Assembly (NCBI GenBank): GCA_019914945.1
Contig: CM034104.1
Location: 4,528,501-4,592,500 of the forward strand
Direction of reading: 5' to 3'
Length of the DNA stretch: 64,000 nt
Source: Typha latifolia
Taxonomy: Eukaryota; Streptophyta; Magnoliopsida; Poales; Typhaceae
Shown here: positions 1 to 12,526 of the stretch, in pieces
Layout of the letters: each line of letters starts with the position of its first letter
Position numbering within the stretch: position 1 is the first letter of the stretch
Notes under the pieces: generated by a model
Seen by the model: the letters and a program-made list of their open reading frames with translations, nothing else
What the model was told of the DNA's origin: nothing
Databases searched by the model: none
Position numbers and translations under genes: made by a program

Positions 1-985
1 TTTGCTCTCTTTTGAAAATCCTCCCACTGCAAGGGTGAATTTCTAAGAATTAAGATGATATGACGAATATTTTCCACTGCATCCTTTATTTTTTTCAAAC
101 CATCTTGCACAACTAAATTGATAATATGTGTGGCACATCTGACATGAAAAAATATGCCACTACAAACAAGAGATTGTTGATCACTGAGCCGACTAACCAC
201 ATCTCTAACACAAACATCATTAGCACGATCATTATCCAGAGTTAAGGAAAATAGCTTTCCATCAATATTCCATTCAATCATATTCTTTAGAAATGCTTGA
301 CACAGATTTAATCCTGTATGTCTCCCTTCTAAATGCATGAAATTTATAATTCTTTTTTGAATTCTCCAATCATCATCAATGAAATGCACTGTAACACACA
401 AATAACCCTTATTCTGTCTAGAAGTCCAGAGATCCATAGTAGCACTCATACGACATGAAAGCGAACCAAACATATCATATACGTTCCTTTTTTGCTCAAC
501 ATATAACTCTAAGATCTCTTTTCTAATAGTAATCCGTGACTTTGTTGGAAAAGCAGGTTGTAGAGATTTTATAAATTCAAGAAAATACTCATGTTCTACA
601 ATAGAGAAAGGGTATTCATGCATAACTATTCTTTGTTAGTTTTTTTGCACTTACTTCCTCTTCATATTTGTATGACTCTAAAATTCCATCTTCTCCGACT
701 CTTGTAAGATTAAGTAACAATTGTCCTATTTCTCTACCATGCTTATTTTTGTAATGGTTCCTCAAGTATGTCGTTCCCATAGAACTTTCCCCATTAAATT
801 GCTTATGACAAAATTTGCATACTGCTTTACACTTGCTCACTGTTTGCCCATTAATTACTTCCATCACTTGAGCTTTATCAAAGTTATCCTGCACATCCGA
901 TGTCAATTTTTTTTTCTCTTTGTTCTATCATCTTGAGTAACACTATTACCGGTGTCATCTTGAATCGACGCACTTGTAGATGTCA
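1..985 (-). pseudogene. hAT (Ac-type) transposase, N-terminal part, frameshifted and cut by the window edge
   Basis: On the minus strand a hAT-family transposase reads from about 985 towards 1 and runs off the window. A first short frame starts at 985 and is thrown out of phase at a run of nine A residues near 910. The second frame (906-616) holds a BED-type zinc finger: CKFC followed by LRNH and NKH. It ends at a stop at 616, where a second frame change occurs. From 623 to 1 the frame stays open for 207 codons and shows hAT catalytic-core features, including SATMDLWTSRQNKGY, a LTLDNDRANDVC segment and CATHIINLVVQDGL. The family cuts and pastes hAT elements. The two frame breaks make this copy very probably inactive, although a homopolymer assembly error could explain the first one. 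Confidence 0.85.
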
Positions 986-2770
986 TTGCAATTTTCTCTA
1001 CTACATTAAAAAATTACAGATGTCATTAAAAAGATTGTGAACTACATTATCTTAGAAATAAATTTCACAAAACATGTTCCAAATATTGCAGAAAATCATA
1101 ATGTAATAATTTATTCTGCTACTTTTGCTCACTATACACAATGATAGGAACAACAAAGGCTTGGACAATATTAACAATACACAATGATATGTTGATCATT
1201 CCATTAGAAAATGAGAGTACCTAAGATAAGAGCAGAATGAAGACAAAGGATCGATGTAGCGGACCCCATAATTGGGATATAACACTCATTTGGATGTAAT
1301 ATACCTAACATTTTTTATTTAAAATAAAAAATTAACGATGCTTTCAAAGTATTTAAAAATCTAAATTTCTCACTCCCCACATGGAAGAGAAAACAGACAA
1401 TGTAGCATTTATGTGCCGTTACTAATTAAAAATGCTAAAAGTTTTAGAATCTTTAAAAAATGCAGAAAGTTTCAACAATTTCAACAATTTGGATGTCAAA
1501 GTTTCAACTGAATTGGAATAGATCAACAAGTTGTTCAGGAGATAGCTTCTGAAAAAGTTCAGTATTTCTCTCAATCCAAATACGCCACCAATAAGCCGAC
1601 ATCCAGACTCTCGAATACTTTCTACTGTCTTTAGCTGTCCCTCTGCACTTCCCTAAAGTCCATTCGTCCACCAATTTCAGTCATGTGTTTATTCCATCTT
1701 TTATATATATAAATATATAACGACAATTTGAGTCAATTTTAGTACTCTCTTACACTCTTATTATTTTAATCTTCACATTTAAGCTTTCTATGGTCCAAGA
1801 CAAATGTTGTATATCTTTAGAGGATACTATAAAACTTACGAAAGAATAAAACTATCTAATTAGTTGATCTCATTTTTAAAATTTTAAAATAAACTTAATT
1901 AAAATTTAAAAAATATTTAATTATTGAACTATATTAAGAATCTCTTAATCATGTTAAAGGTCTCTGAATTGGTTCCGAAATCCGAAGACATCCTAACTCA
2001 AAACAAATAAGGTCAAAAATTTATAGGGCTCCAAATCTACACATTCGGGCTAAAGATTTAGAGAGCTATGCACACAGAGAATAGCATTAAATTCGGGAAC
2101 GAAGGTATCGGGGGGAGTAGAAGAGAGGGATGATTTTGGTACTCAGGGGTTGAAGGAGGGAGAGAGTCACATGCGATGCACTTGAGAGACGAAAAGGGCA
2201 AAGAAAACTTACATAATCGGAGGCGAAGGTACCCGGCGACGATGGTGATGATCGGAGGCGAAGGTACCCGACGATGATGGTGATGATTGGAGGCGAAGGT
2301 ACTTGGCGACGACACCGCTTTTGTCGATCAGAGAGACCGAGACGGGGCTGCGGAACGGCGGGAGTCGATGTTGAGAGTGAGGGAGAGATGGGGATGGGGG
2401 TTGATGTGGTGAAGAGATGGTGAGAGTGCGGCGGCTGATGTGGTGAAGAGATGAGGGTTGATTGTTGAGGAGTTAGGGTAAGTTAGTGGGTTGGATGTGG
2501 GTTTTATATTAACGGGTCGGGTTAGTTTTTAAGGGTAGGATATTTGTTAGTATTATATAGTATACGGGTATTCGGATATCCGATATCCGAATCCGTATCC
2601 GAACATATATGATATACCCGTATCCGGATCCGGATTCGGATATTTTAATAAATTGCTATCTGTATCCGTATCCGAATCCGGACCGGGTAAAATATTTGGA
2701 CCCATATCCGATCCGACTCGGGTCGGTTAGCGGGTCGGATCGAATAAAATCCGATCCGTTTTCACCCCTA
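1..2770 (-). mobile_element. Ac-like hAT transposon, 5' terminus at 2770, other end outside the window
   Basis: Read on the minus strand, the sequence ending at 2770 begins TAGGGGTGAAAACGGATCGG, which matches the Ac-type hAT terminus pattern (TAGGGATGAAAACGG). The 2560-2770 segment is dense in short CGGAT/ATCCG repeats in both orientations, like hAT subterminal binding repeats. Downstream on the same strand come a GC-rich leader region (2040-2480) and the transposase pseudogene, so the layout is coherent for one element. The 8 bases next to the terminus, gtgtagat (2771-2778), are the expected target duplication, but the partner copy lies outside the window. No other gene is seen between 986 and 2560. 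Confidence 0.7.
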
Positions 2771-3074
2771 GTGTAGATAGATTGGCAGCTGCGCGTTCGC
2801 AGGTTAGGTTGTCAGCGGAGATGATATATTCCTGCTCCTGAGTGTTAGTTGGATTCATATATCCGTCCCTATCCAAACCCTTACCTAATAAATCCCCTCG
2901 CAGTCATATATGCGACTCTCATACTAATTAGTAATTGCCCTTCCGCCTATAACCAATCCCTCCCTTCCCCAAAATCGGAATCTTGGATAGGTAAGAAGTT
3001 GGCAAAAAAAAAAAAAGGGAAAAGGAAAAGAACCAAGGGAGAAGAAGGGGGAAAGGTGTCAGTAGTTTTTGGGG

Positions 3075-6000
3075 ATGGGTGCGATAAAGGCGGCGGTGAG
3101 CGATGCGGTGATCACGTTCCTCTGGGTTTTGTGCGTCTCCACGGTGGGCGCCGTCACCTCCGTCGTCACATCCTACCTCCAAATCCATGGCATGGCCTTC
3201 TCCCTCGTCGTCACCATCGCCCTCATCTCCCTCCTCCTCTTCGTCTTCAACATCATCTGCGACGCCGTTGGCGGGGCCAGCTTCAACCCCACAGGCACCG
3301 CCGCTTTCTACGCCGCGGGCCTCGGCGGTGACAACCTCTTCTCCATGGCTCTCCGCTTCCCAGCTCAGGTCTTGAGGGAGGAAAAAAAAAGCTACTATTT
3401 TCAGAGTTGTTCTTATTCTTTCGGTTGCGAATTGATGATGGGGGAATTGTGAACAGGCGGCGGGGGCGGTGGCCGGCGCTCTGGCGATCATGGAGTTGAT
3501 GCCTCCTCAATACAAGCACATGCTTGGTGGGCCTTCCTTGAAGGTGGACCCCCACACTGGAGCCATCGCCGAAGGCGTCCTCACCTTCGTCATCACCTTG
3601 GCCGTCCTCTGGATCGTCACTAAGGGGCCTCGGAATCCGATTGTCAAGACTTCGATGCTTTCCATCTCCACCGTCGCATTGGTTCTAGCCGGTGCTGGTT
3701 ATACGGGACCGTCCATGAATCCCGCCAATGTGAGATACATCTTCCTTTACCTATTTCTCCTTTCACAATTGATCAAACCCGTACTTAGGCTGATAAATGA
3801 TAAATGATATCTATACAATGTATATATAGCTTTATCTGAGCACAATGGCTTGTGCTATGTACAGTAGGCATGTGAATTATGTGCTAAAGTACATATTTTG
3901 GTGGCTCAAATATGTCTGTTGTATCAATGCTGAAGTGGAGAAGTTCACTATCAGTAAATGACTGATCATATGGCTGTTATACAAGGTCTAATGAAAACAA
4001 AACAAAAATAAATCAGAAAATCACGAACAAGGAATTTGAACATTCATGACTGAATTTAAGATTATTTTGAAAAATACTCTATTTGCATTAGTTTTGTATT
4101 TGCACAATAACTTGTTGGTATAGTCTAGCATGTTGACACAGCTCAAACAGCATGAGTGTGCCATTGACCATGGTGTGCCTTGGTTGGGATTTCTATTACT
4201 TCTTGATGAAAATTATGAAATATAAGTATCATATGCATTTTAATACAAAAATACACCTTAATTGGCATTATTGTTTTCTTTGTCATTTGTGCATCTCTGT
4301 TGTTCTTCCTATATACCATTATAGTTAAGAAACTCAGTTTTTTAACCTTACTCAAAGGTTTATGTCCAATTTGATGGAATTTCAATTTCCAAGTGGACAA
4401 CTTAATTGTAGATTTATTAGATATATTTAGTCAGAAATTATACTTCAAACTTTCTTAGATTATTCTAGTTTATCTAAGGAAACTGGAGAATTTACCATTG
4501 CCCACCTGAAGTATTTACCAAATATGGGGGAACTTATGTGAGATGAATGCTGAAGGGTAGATCCTATGACTTTATCTCCACCCTATGCGGAGCAACAGAG
4601 GTGGCACATCTTTTCCACTTTGTTGTTTATCAGTTACTTTTCATAAGAAAACATCAAACAAGTTGCCTAGTGCAATGGTACTTCCTTACCAATTGAATTT
4701 TCTTGGCTGTCAGTTGTTTTCAGCAAGAACTGACACACAGGTTGGAGTTATAGTTGAAACAATGGAAGTCAAGGATATCTATTATCCTAATGATTCCAAT
4801 AAAGTCTTCCTAGTTGACAGGCCCATGATTTGAAGAGGTAAAGGCATGTAGGGAGTGGGAGTAAAAATTTATTTATTCAATGGCTGGAAAGCATTTTTGA
4901 AGATGATTGTTACAAAGGGTTTGTCCATGAAAAAATAGCGCACAGAACTTCTCATCAAAGTACTAGAATACAGTGATCTAGACATATTCCAAACATACCT
5001 AATTAGCTATCAACATCCTAATTGTTGTTGTCAGATCAAAGTCGATTAGACATATTATAAATAGAATGGAAATTAAAATTTTAATCTTTTATCTTGACAA
5101 AATTTCATGAATAAGATCCATTATTTCTCTAAGGGTGTAAAAAGAGTGAGCCGAGTGAATCGGCTTCTACTCAGGCTCAAATTGAATTTTGAGCTAAAAT
5201 TTTGTTTAGGCTTCGCTCGGTTCTATTCGAATCAAGCTACAGTCAAGCCCAAGTCGAGCCGAGCTTTAGACAACCCCGACCATCCTCTTTGAGCATACTT
5301 CTCACATTCCCTTCACACTATTGATGTCATAGAATAGGGGGAGAAAGTGTGAATGACGAGGTTGGACTTGACAAGGGAGATGAACTTGGAGTAGAGGAGC
5401 TCGACCTCCTCTAAGATAAAGAGGGAGAAGACATTGTTGACGATGGCCAAGGCATCTTTGGTAGTGGGGAGGCATCTGCCCTCGAGGAACCGATCGATGG
5501 TGATCTGTGGCTGCTATTGGAAGTAGTCAAGCTTGAGGCATAAAGTGTGGTGCAAAAGAAGCTGACAATGAAAGAGTGGCTGAAGCCGAAGGGGTTAAGA
5601 CAAAGGTCAGACAAAAGAATCGTTAGGATAAAAGACAGTGGGAGAGGGAAGGGTATGTTGGTTCAGAGCATGGATTCAAGTATTAGTTGATTCCGATCCG
5701 TATCGCTGAGACGGTTCAACCGATGTGGTTGATTTAGCTAATTACTACTCCGAATTATTCGAAATGGAAGGCTCATACATCTAATATGTATTGTTTTTTC
5801 AAATACTTGATCCCAATTTCGAAACTGATACTTAAAAGCTTAATTCAAAGAGTGGAGAAGTTTGTGGTTGGGTAGTTGAAGGAGGGTTGAGAATGGAGAG
5901 TGGGGGAGAAGAGGAGGAAGAAGAAGAAAATGAGAGATCAAAATTCCTCTCTGTAAAGTGTATGCTGCTTTAAGTGAAAACTTTAGTTATTGCCACATTC

Positions 6001-8773
6001 TAGATTTTGGCAAAGGAGAGAAAGGAGAGAGAGGAGAGAGCGGAGGGTTGGCCTTGTTTGCATGTAATGAAGTGGGTCCCATTTAGACATGAATACAGAT
6101 GAGATAATTAAAATTTTGGAGGTTGGTGGGATTTGTATTTAAATGATCAAATAGATATAAGCCCTTAGATTAAAATCTAATGGTTATAAACATGGTTCGC
6201 CATATTGGCCGATCCCGATACGGATCGGCCGATCTGGATTGGGATTGGCCGAACTCGATCCTGATTCAGGCCTGATCCGAACTCTTTCTCTCTTTCACTC
6301 TTTCATTTCACTTTCTCTCGTACTTTTTTTTTCTTTCTTTTACTCTTTATTTCTTTTTTTCTCTCCTTACATATAACTATTGTTTCTCTTACGAAGAGAT
6401 CTAGTTCCCGTGAACTCCGACGAACTCTGGCAAACTCTGGCGAACTCCGACAAACTCCGGTATCTAATTTTTTAAGTAATATTTTTTTTTCTCTCAGTTT
6501 TTTCATTTCTTCCACTCTCTCCCTTTTTCTTCTCTTTTCTTCTTCTTCACTGCATCATGTTTTTTTTTCCTTCCACTCACGCTCTTTCTAATCTCTTCTT
6601 CTTTTCAATTTTTATTGCACCATAGATTTTCTTTTTTTCTTTTCTTATTTTTGGTAAACTTTTTTTCTAAATTTTTAGAAGTTTTCTTGCATTTTAAATA
6701 ATATTTAAAATTTTATGTAATTAAAAAGTCTGATCCGATCCAGGCGACTGATACTGCCGATACGGCCGATTCGGCCGATACGTATCGTTTTTTGAAAGGC
6801 CGATCCCGATCCCGATCCCGATTTCAATCCCAATTCCAATTCCGATTTTTCGAACCTTGGTTATAAACAATAGACAATATAAATTTAATATATATAAAAT
6901 ATTTTTTAGCTTTGCCTAAGCGAGCCGGCTTCAGCTTAGACTCAACTCGAAACTATAAATAAGAAATTCATTTCGAAAATAAAATGGTCCATGTTCCATC
7001 TATAACTTATTAAAATTACTTTGTATAACAGCATATTATATACATTTGTATAATAAATAAAGTACATTCCATATTTAACTAATTAGGCTAATTGAGAAGC
7101 ATTGGAAAATGAGAATAATATCTTCCCTGCAATCATGTTTCATTACTTCTTTGTTTATGGAAAAAAAATTATTATTGATCTAAGATACATTCTTATTAGT
7201 TCCTTTTCTGAGATTTTCTTGACCAAACCCGAAATCAGAACCAAAACCACCTAAACCAAACTGAGGTAGATACTTTTAACTCCTTAAATAAGCTATTAAT
7301 AGAAAAAAGATAAAGTGCGAATGTAGCTTTAAATAAATGTAAAAGAGGAAAAGGGTGAGGATGTCAGGGTTTTCAACTTTGCACATGGATTCCTTGGCCT
7401 TTTAGTTCCTTAAAACCAACTACTTACATCTATTAGGACAACAAGGCAACTGACAATAATTTTTGACTAATTTGTTCTGCACTTTGGGTAGGGCCTGATA
7501 ATGAGCCATTCTAATTAGGTTAGGTTTTGGTTGGGATATATGACAAAAATGCCCATTTAGTAGGAATTTTAGGAACCCTTTCGAACTTGAATGATAGGTA
7601 CACTTGGGGACCCAATTAGGAATAGTTCTTCAAACTTAATACTTATATTAGAATTGTTTGGTTAAAAAACTGCCTAAGTACCTGGCGCCTAGTGCTTGAA
7701 TGACTGCCTAGGCATCCGATTAACCACCTTAAGAACCGGCCTAACATATAGAGGAATGGCTCAGTGCCACTTTGGCCATTGATCTTGGGCTTTCTTTAGC
7801 GAGTCATTGCAGGTAACATCAATCATCAGTTTGCTTCAGATCAAGTTGCATGGTATTTTACTTAATTTGGAAGCAGAAGGTTCTAGTTGGTTTTGCATGG
7901 TGAAGATAGAGATGGGGCTTTGGTGATGTGGTATAATGAGAAGCATGACCGACTATGCTGTGATGGTAGGACTTGATAATGTAGATAGTAATTGTCTTCT
8001 AACTGGATTTTAATGTTTCCACTAATATTTATCGGACATTCCTCGCTACCTGTAGATCTGCACCATCATCGCTAGTAATTGTTCTCTTGCTTCTCGTCAC
8101 TGTGACTCAGAGTACAAACCACTAAAGTACATGTTGGTGTATATCTTACTTTTAGTATTCACTGTTCTAAGTGAGATTTTGAAATGCAACCTTTTCAGAC
8201 AACAACTGGATTGGCCGTTAGATGTCTAAAAGACTAAAACTGTTTCTTTTGATGATATATGTCTGTACCTCCACATGGACTGCATAATTTCTTGTTCTTT
8301 TATATTTTTCTTTTCTTGGAAAATGTCCTACAGACCTACACACATTTGGTCTAAAGCATCTTTATTAGCATAATGTCAGAAGCATCAATATATGACTGGT
8401 TGATCAATACTTTGTACCAAGTTTTGTTTAGGAACTGGTACACTAGAATATTTTTATTATGACACGGTTAAGAGTATGGAGGACTTTGGTAGAATATTTG
8501 AATTTTTGTGCAAAAATCTTCAATATGTCTACTAACTTATGTTGGATATATTTTGTGACTTAGTTTATGTCTCTCTTTTCTCCCATAACATTCCCTAAAT
8601 GTAACAGAATTTGATCCTTTCCGCAGGCATTTGGCTGGGCATATGTTAAGAATTGCCACAATACGTGGGAACAGTTTTATGTCTACTGGATATGCCCCTT
8701 CATTGGTGCCATTCTTGCTGCTTGGGTTTTCAGGGTTATATTCCCACCTGCTGTCAAAGTCAAGAAAGCATGA
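3075..8773 (+). CDS. SIP1: Small basic intrinsic protein 1 (SIP1-type aquaporin)
   Basis: Three exons: 3075-3368, 3457-3729 and 8627-8773, all with GT-AG introns joining in phase 0, giving 237 residues, the usual SIP length. SIPs are small basic channel proteins of the major intrinsic protein superfamily, reported in the endoplasmic reticulum membrane. Six hydrophobic segments are visible. The first pore motif is NPT (residues 71-73, context SFNPTG) rather than NPA, as is typical of SIP1. The second is a normal NPA (186-188, SMNPAN). The tail ends in a short lysine-rich KVKKA. The start at 3075 gives MGAIKAAV, the normal SIP1 N-terminus. Exon 1 is GC-rich. Intron 2 is about 4.9 kb and swollen by repeats. 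A hAT terminus lies about 300 bp upstream. The call is firm; the paralogue number is not. Confidence 0.93.
5128..6960. repeat. Degraded GAGCC-rich hAT-like repeat, split, in SIP1 intron 2
   Basis: At 5128-5290 the sequence reads AAGGGTGTAAAAAGAGTGAGCC and continues with GAGCC/GGCTC repeats, like the left end of the element at 29765. Similar GAGCCGGCTTCAGC sequence reappears at 6918-6950. Between them lie GA-rich and low-complexity DNA and a younger insertion (6191-6859). The outer limits and any target duplication are not clear. Confidence 0.4.
6191..6859. mobile_element. Non-autonomous DNA transposon with 8-bp target duplication, SIP1 intron 2
   Basis: The element starts CATGGTTCG and ends CGAACCTTG (imperfect inverted termini). 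It is flanked by gttataaa at 6183-6190 and 6860-6867. The flanking match can be read as up to 12 bp because the terminal bases are ambiguous. Both ends carry short inverted repeats of GGCCGATCCCGAT/ATCGGGATCGGCC. The middle is CT-rich and has no coding capacity. The 8-bp duplication and dense subterminal repeats point to a hAT-type deletion derivative; a similar element is at 24376-24836. Confidence 0.65.
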
Positions 8774-9838
8774 ATCCAGATGAAGTGCAAATGTGCAATA
8801 AGATATAGATGATCTTTCGTGCTTTAGAATGAATTGAACTAATGTGGACTGTGTTATGGTTGACTAGAAGTAAATGCTTTGTCCATTTTTACATTCAACC
8901 GGTTTAAAGTGTGTGCCATTGCCATGATAAAGTTTTAAAAAGTATCATTCTCTTTGACCTCTTGTTACTTCTCTTTTGGGCCTACAGTATTAGAACAACT
9001 TAAGGACTACTCAGTAAACCATAACTAGGAGGGAGCCCACTATTGTCAAAAACCTTTTCACAGGTTGATTTGCACAACTTGCTACTTGTCATCTCATAAG
9101 ATTTGTTTGGTTCCCACCTTATATTTGGAGCTAAGTGGTGCCGAAAAGTGGATTTTAATGAAAATATCTTGATAAATTCTGGTTGGAGGATATATGTTTT
9201 TTGGTTGAAATCTAGTTGAATGGATATCTATCTATCCTCATTTTCTTCATGTGTTGAATTGTATGTCAATAATTATGTGTAGATTTTGTTCTTCTATGAA
9301 TGGAATCAGGATCTATGTGTGCAAATGTTGCACGGACATTTGCGTATGGGTATTTCTTATGAGGATTATGCCGGAACATATCAAATAAATCCATAAAAAT
9401 ATTTAAATGGTATAAATTGTATCAACAGATGGTGATTTGCGATAAAAGGGTGTAAATTTGTTTCTAAAAATATGAATTTGTTATTCACCAGTGTTAATTT
9501 ACTCTTAAAAATCACTGGATACATAAGATATTTTTTCACCCATCGCATTTATATCTTCAATCTGCAATATTATATTCTTTTACATTATTTGTCGTCTGAT
9601 TTATCTTCCTTTCTCATTACTTTCTATGTTTTCTTACTCTTTGAAGATATACTTATCCGGGGAAAGAATTAGGTTGAATTTGGTTTTTGGCAATAATGTA
9701 AGAAACTTCAATGGAGATTGAGAGAAGAGTGAGAGGTCGATGAGACGAGATGGAAGAAAAGTTTAGCTTTGATTATTTCATACATGTAATGCGTAAGTAC
9801 ACTTGTCTTTGATATATATATATTGCTATAAGTATATT
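8774..9838. other. SIP1 3' flank and intergenic AT-rich DNA
   Basis: This stretch holds the SIP1 3' untranslated region (roughly the first 150-200 bases after the stop) and then AT-rich intergenic DNA. No coding exon, RNA gene or bounded repeat was recognised. A short TA run near 9821 precedes the solo LTR. Confidence 0.5.
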
Positions 9839-12526
9839 TGAAACACCCAAACCCACACAAGACACACAACAGCATAATTTCACCATAAATAAACTCAATT
9901 ATAAGAGTACGAATACAAGTCCACAGGCCACAACAAGCCTTCCAAATATACATCCAAATATACATCCAAAATACAATGCTAAAGTCCAAAATACAACATC
10001 ATCATCGCGCCCTCGCAGGGGCTTAACACAACTAACAAACCTAATGGAAAGGAAAAGCAGCTACTCCTCGCTACCCGCATCTGCGTCACCTAGCTCTGAA
10101 AATAATACCACCACGAGGTGGTGAGCTTACAGCCCAGCGAGTATGATCCATATAATCTAAAATAATGAAATCACATGTGTATATCCAATGTATGCCTATA
10201 TTTGCTAATGATAACGATATGCTTATTGAAAAGACTTACCACAATTTACTGAATCAATGCAATCGATAAAGATTACCAGTCACTATCCTGGAACATGCTA
10301 GTTCCTAAACGTATCATGATAAGTTCATACATATATAAAGCTTGATACAATCTCTTATTCGTACACATCTCAATCATAGGTTTTACATGTTATGCATAGC
10401 AATAAAATAGCAGTTTAGTCATCTCAGGCCTACCAAAGCATTAATCATACTTATCATCGTTCATCGAGCTATTCACCACACAGGGTAAATACTCTCAAGA
10501 AATAATCATCCATCGAGGGGGGATATATACACATCTAGCGGTAATGTCACCTACACGTGTATGGCGACACTACATGTGACCGGTTGTCTGTGGACATCAA
10601 ACTAAGGACCCCGGTCGTAAGCCCATATCTCACTCTCTCTAAATCATCACCGCCCTCGGCGGGAGAATCGGGAGCCCTCGGCTCATCAACAGACGCCCTA
10701 ACCCTGCGTCGTCAGGTACCGCTAGAGTTATATCCCCGCCTCACAATCATGTTCTTCTATTATCATAATCTAGTCCTAACTATGCAGTATAACTACCTGA
10801 ATGCCACATAGGCTTCCCGACCTCAGGTGTAGGCCGCTAATAGTATAGTCATATAATATACACTCTACTCTTAACCCTAGGCTGAGTGAGTAAGGGTACT
10901 ACTGCCTAGTCAGAATTCGACTACTAATGATAGGTGAAAGTGGTGCAGTGTTTATGAGTGTATAAAGCATATTATAGTCATCATGATCATTACATTCTAT
11001 ATTCACAGCAATCATACATCTATGCAATGGTATACTATACAGGACACACGTAAAGCATTATCACACTAATGTTTATGCTACATTAACATTCTCATAATAT
11101 TATGATGAGCATGTTATCAATAACTACATATGCAAAAGATATAACATGGTGTACTAACTGCATGCATTAATACCGACATTTCCTATAGTGTCATGACAGG
11201 TATAATGACTGTAATTATGTTATTCTAGATTTGTATAACTTTACTCGCCTAGGATGTCAATCATATTAATTCACGAAAGTAAGCCATACATAAGATTAGC
11301 GAACTAATAGAATTAATTATCTTATTAGCGCATTTATGTTTGGTAAAATACATGAGTTAAGTGTCTCCTAGGAGTCTTATGTTATCCAAAAATTCACATG
11401 ATACTAGATTGTCATTACGAGGGATCACGCTAATCAAATTAAGTGAAAAAGATAAACAGGGTTATAAGGTCGAAATGACCCCAAATGGGCTAGGCTAGAG
11501 GCAATGAGTAGCCTCAAACCCAACCCAAAAAGCAAGAGGGCCTTGGTGGGCTGTGGCCTAGCCACAGCCCACCAAGGTTGGAATAGTGGGCTACAGACTG
11601 CAGCCCACCCGACATTGGGCTAATGGGCTGCAGCCTGCAGCCCACCCGGATCCAAGGCCAGGTGGGCTGCGCCCTGCAGCCCACTCGAGTCTAGGTGGGC
11701 TACGGCCTGCAGCCCACCCAGACCGAGCTGGTGGGCTGCGGTCTGCAGCCCACCCCAAAAGGGCCAAAACCAACTTAGTGGGCTGTAGACCACTACAGCC
11801 CACTAAGGGGGAATGGGTGGGGGTTAAACCCCCACCCATCCACCCCATCTCCTCCCGATGGAAGAAGGTCGAGGCGGTGAGAGGGATCCACGAGGTTGCG
11901 GGGCTGCGGGCGGCGCGGCACAAGGCCGGCGGCGCAGCGCGAGGCTGGCGGTGGCCACGAGACCGACGGGTAAGTGAAAGGGGTAAAAGGGAAAGAAAAA
12001 GGAAAGAGGGGAAAGGAAAAGAAAGAGGGGAGGAGGAGGGCCGACGGCGACGGGCAGTGCTCCATGGCCGGCGGCCATGGAGGTGCCTCCTCTCCTCAAA
12101 GAGGGCCCGAAGCCCAGAGTGGGCTTCTCTCCCTCTACTGGAGCTCCTCGGATCGGCGGCTAGACACGAGGTCATTGGCCGCCGTGGACTCCGACGACGG
12201 CGGGGGGGGGTTATACTACATAATTTAATGGCATGGGGGGTAGGATGGCTTACCGAAAAAGAGAGGGGTTGGTCGGCAAGCTCGAAGGCTCTCGGTCCGG
12301 GCTTCGGCAACCACTAGAGAGAGGGAGAGAGGCAATGTGGTGGAGGAGGAAAAATGGGGGGGAGGATCGAGGTGGCTGCGGTGATGGGAAGGGGATAAGA
12401 AGATGAGAGAGAGATGGCGTGCACGGCAAGGGAAGGGGAAGAAGAAGAAGGAGAGGAGGAGAGGGGGTAGAGTGGCAGGCAGCGCGTGCGTCACGGAATT
12501 TTTTTTTTTATATTTGGGGTGTTACA
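9839..12526. mobile_element. Solo LTR of a long-LTR retrotransposon with perfect 5-bp target duplication
   Basis: The unit begins TGAAACACCC and ends GGGGTGTTACA, so it has canonical TG...CA LTR ends whose terminal 10 bases are nearly inverted (TGAAACACCC against TGTAACACCC). It is flanked on both sides by atatt (9834-9838 and 12527-12531), the 5-bp duplication expected of retrotransposon integrase. Inside there is no gag, pol, primer-binding site or second LTR, so it is best read as a 2,688-bp solo LTR left by LTR-LTR recombination. Long LTRs starting TGTAACACC are common in plant Ty3/gypsy chromoviruses; that assignment and the orientation (probably minus) are inferences. Open frames inside (for example 11586-12317 and 11591-12310) are by-products of GC-rich repeats. 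Confidence 0.75.
11545..11806. repeat. Tandem array of seven hairpin-forming units inside the solo LTR
   Basis: Seven copies of a palindromic module of about 24-29 bp (pattern GTGGGCTGC...GCAGCCCAC with a variable 3-8 bp loop) recur about every 33-48 bp at 11545, 11588, 11625, 11662, 11695, 11731 and 11779. Each unit could fold into its own stem. The module loops differ (for example GGCCTA, AGCCT, GGTCT), so the stems are kept better than the loops. Confidence 0.8.

Noticed and set aside
2849..3491. Open frames overlapping SIP1 exon 1 in other frames and on the minus strand
   Set aside because: They are shadows of a GC-rich exon; the SIP1 frame has clear family sequence and splice sites.
11545..11806. 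Regularly spaced repeats that could suggest a CRISPR array
   Set aside because: The units are palindromes with short, non-unique gaps, lie in a plant LTR and have no cas genes; this is a eukaryotic repeat.
11586..12317. Long open frames on both strands (239-243 residues) that look like Pro/Gly/Ala-rich proteins
   Set aside because: They cover the hairpin repeats and GA-rich part of a solo LTR; the repeated HPxxxGGLxPAA pattern is just the DNA repeat translated, and no domain is present.
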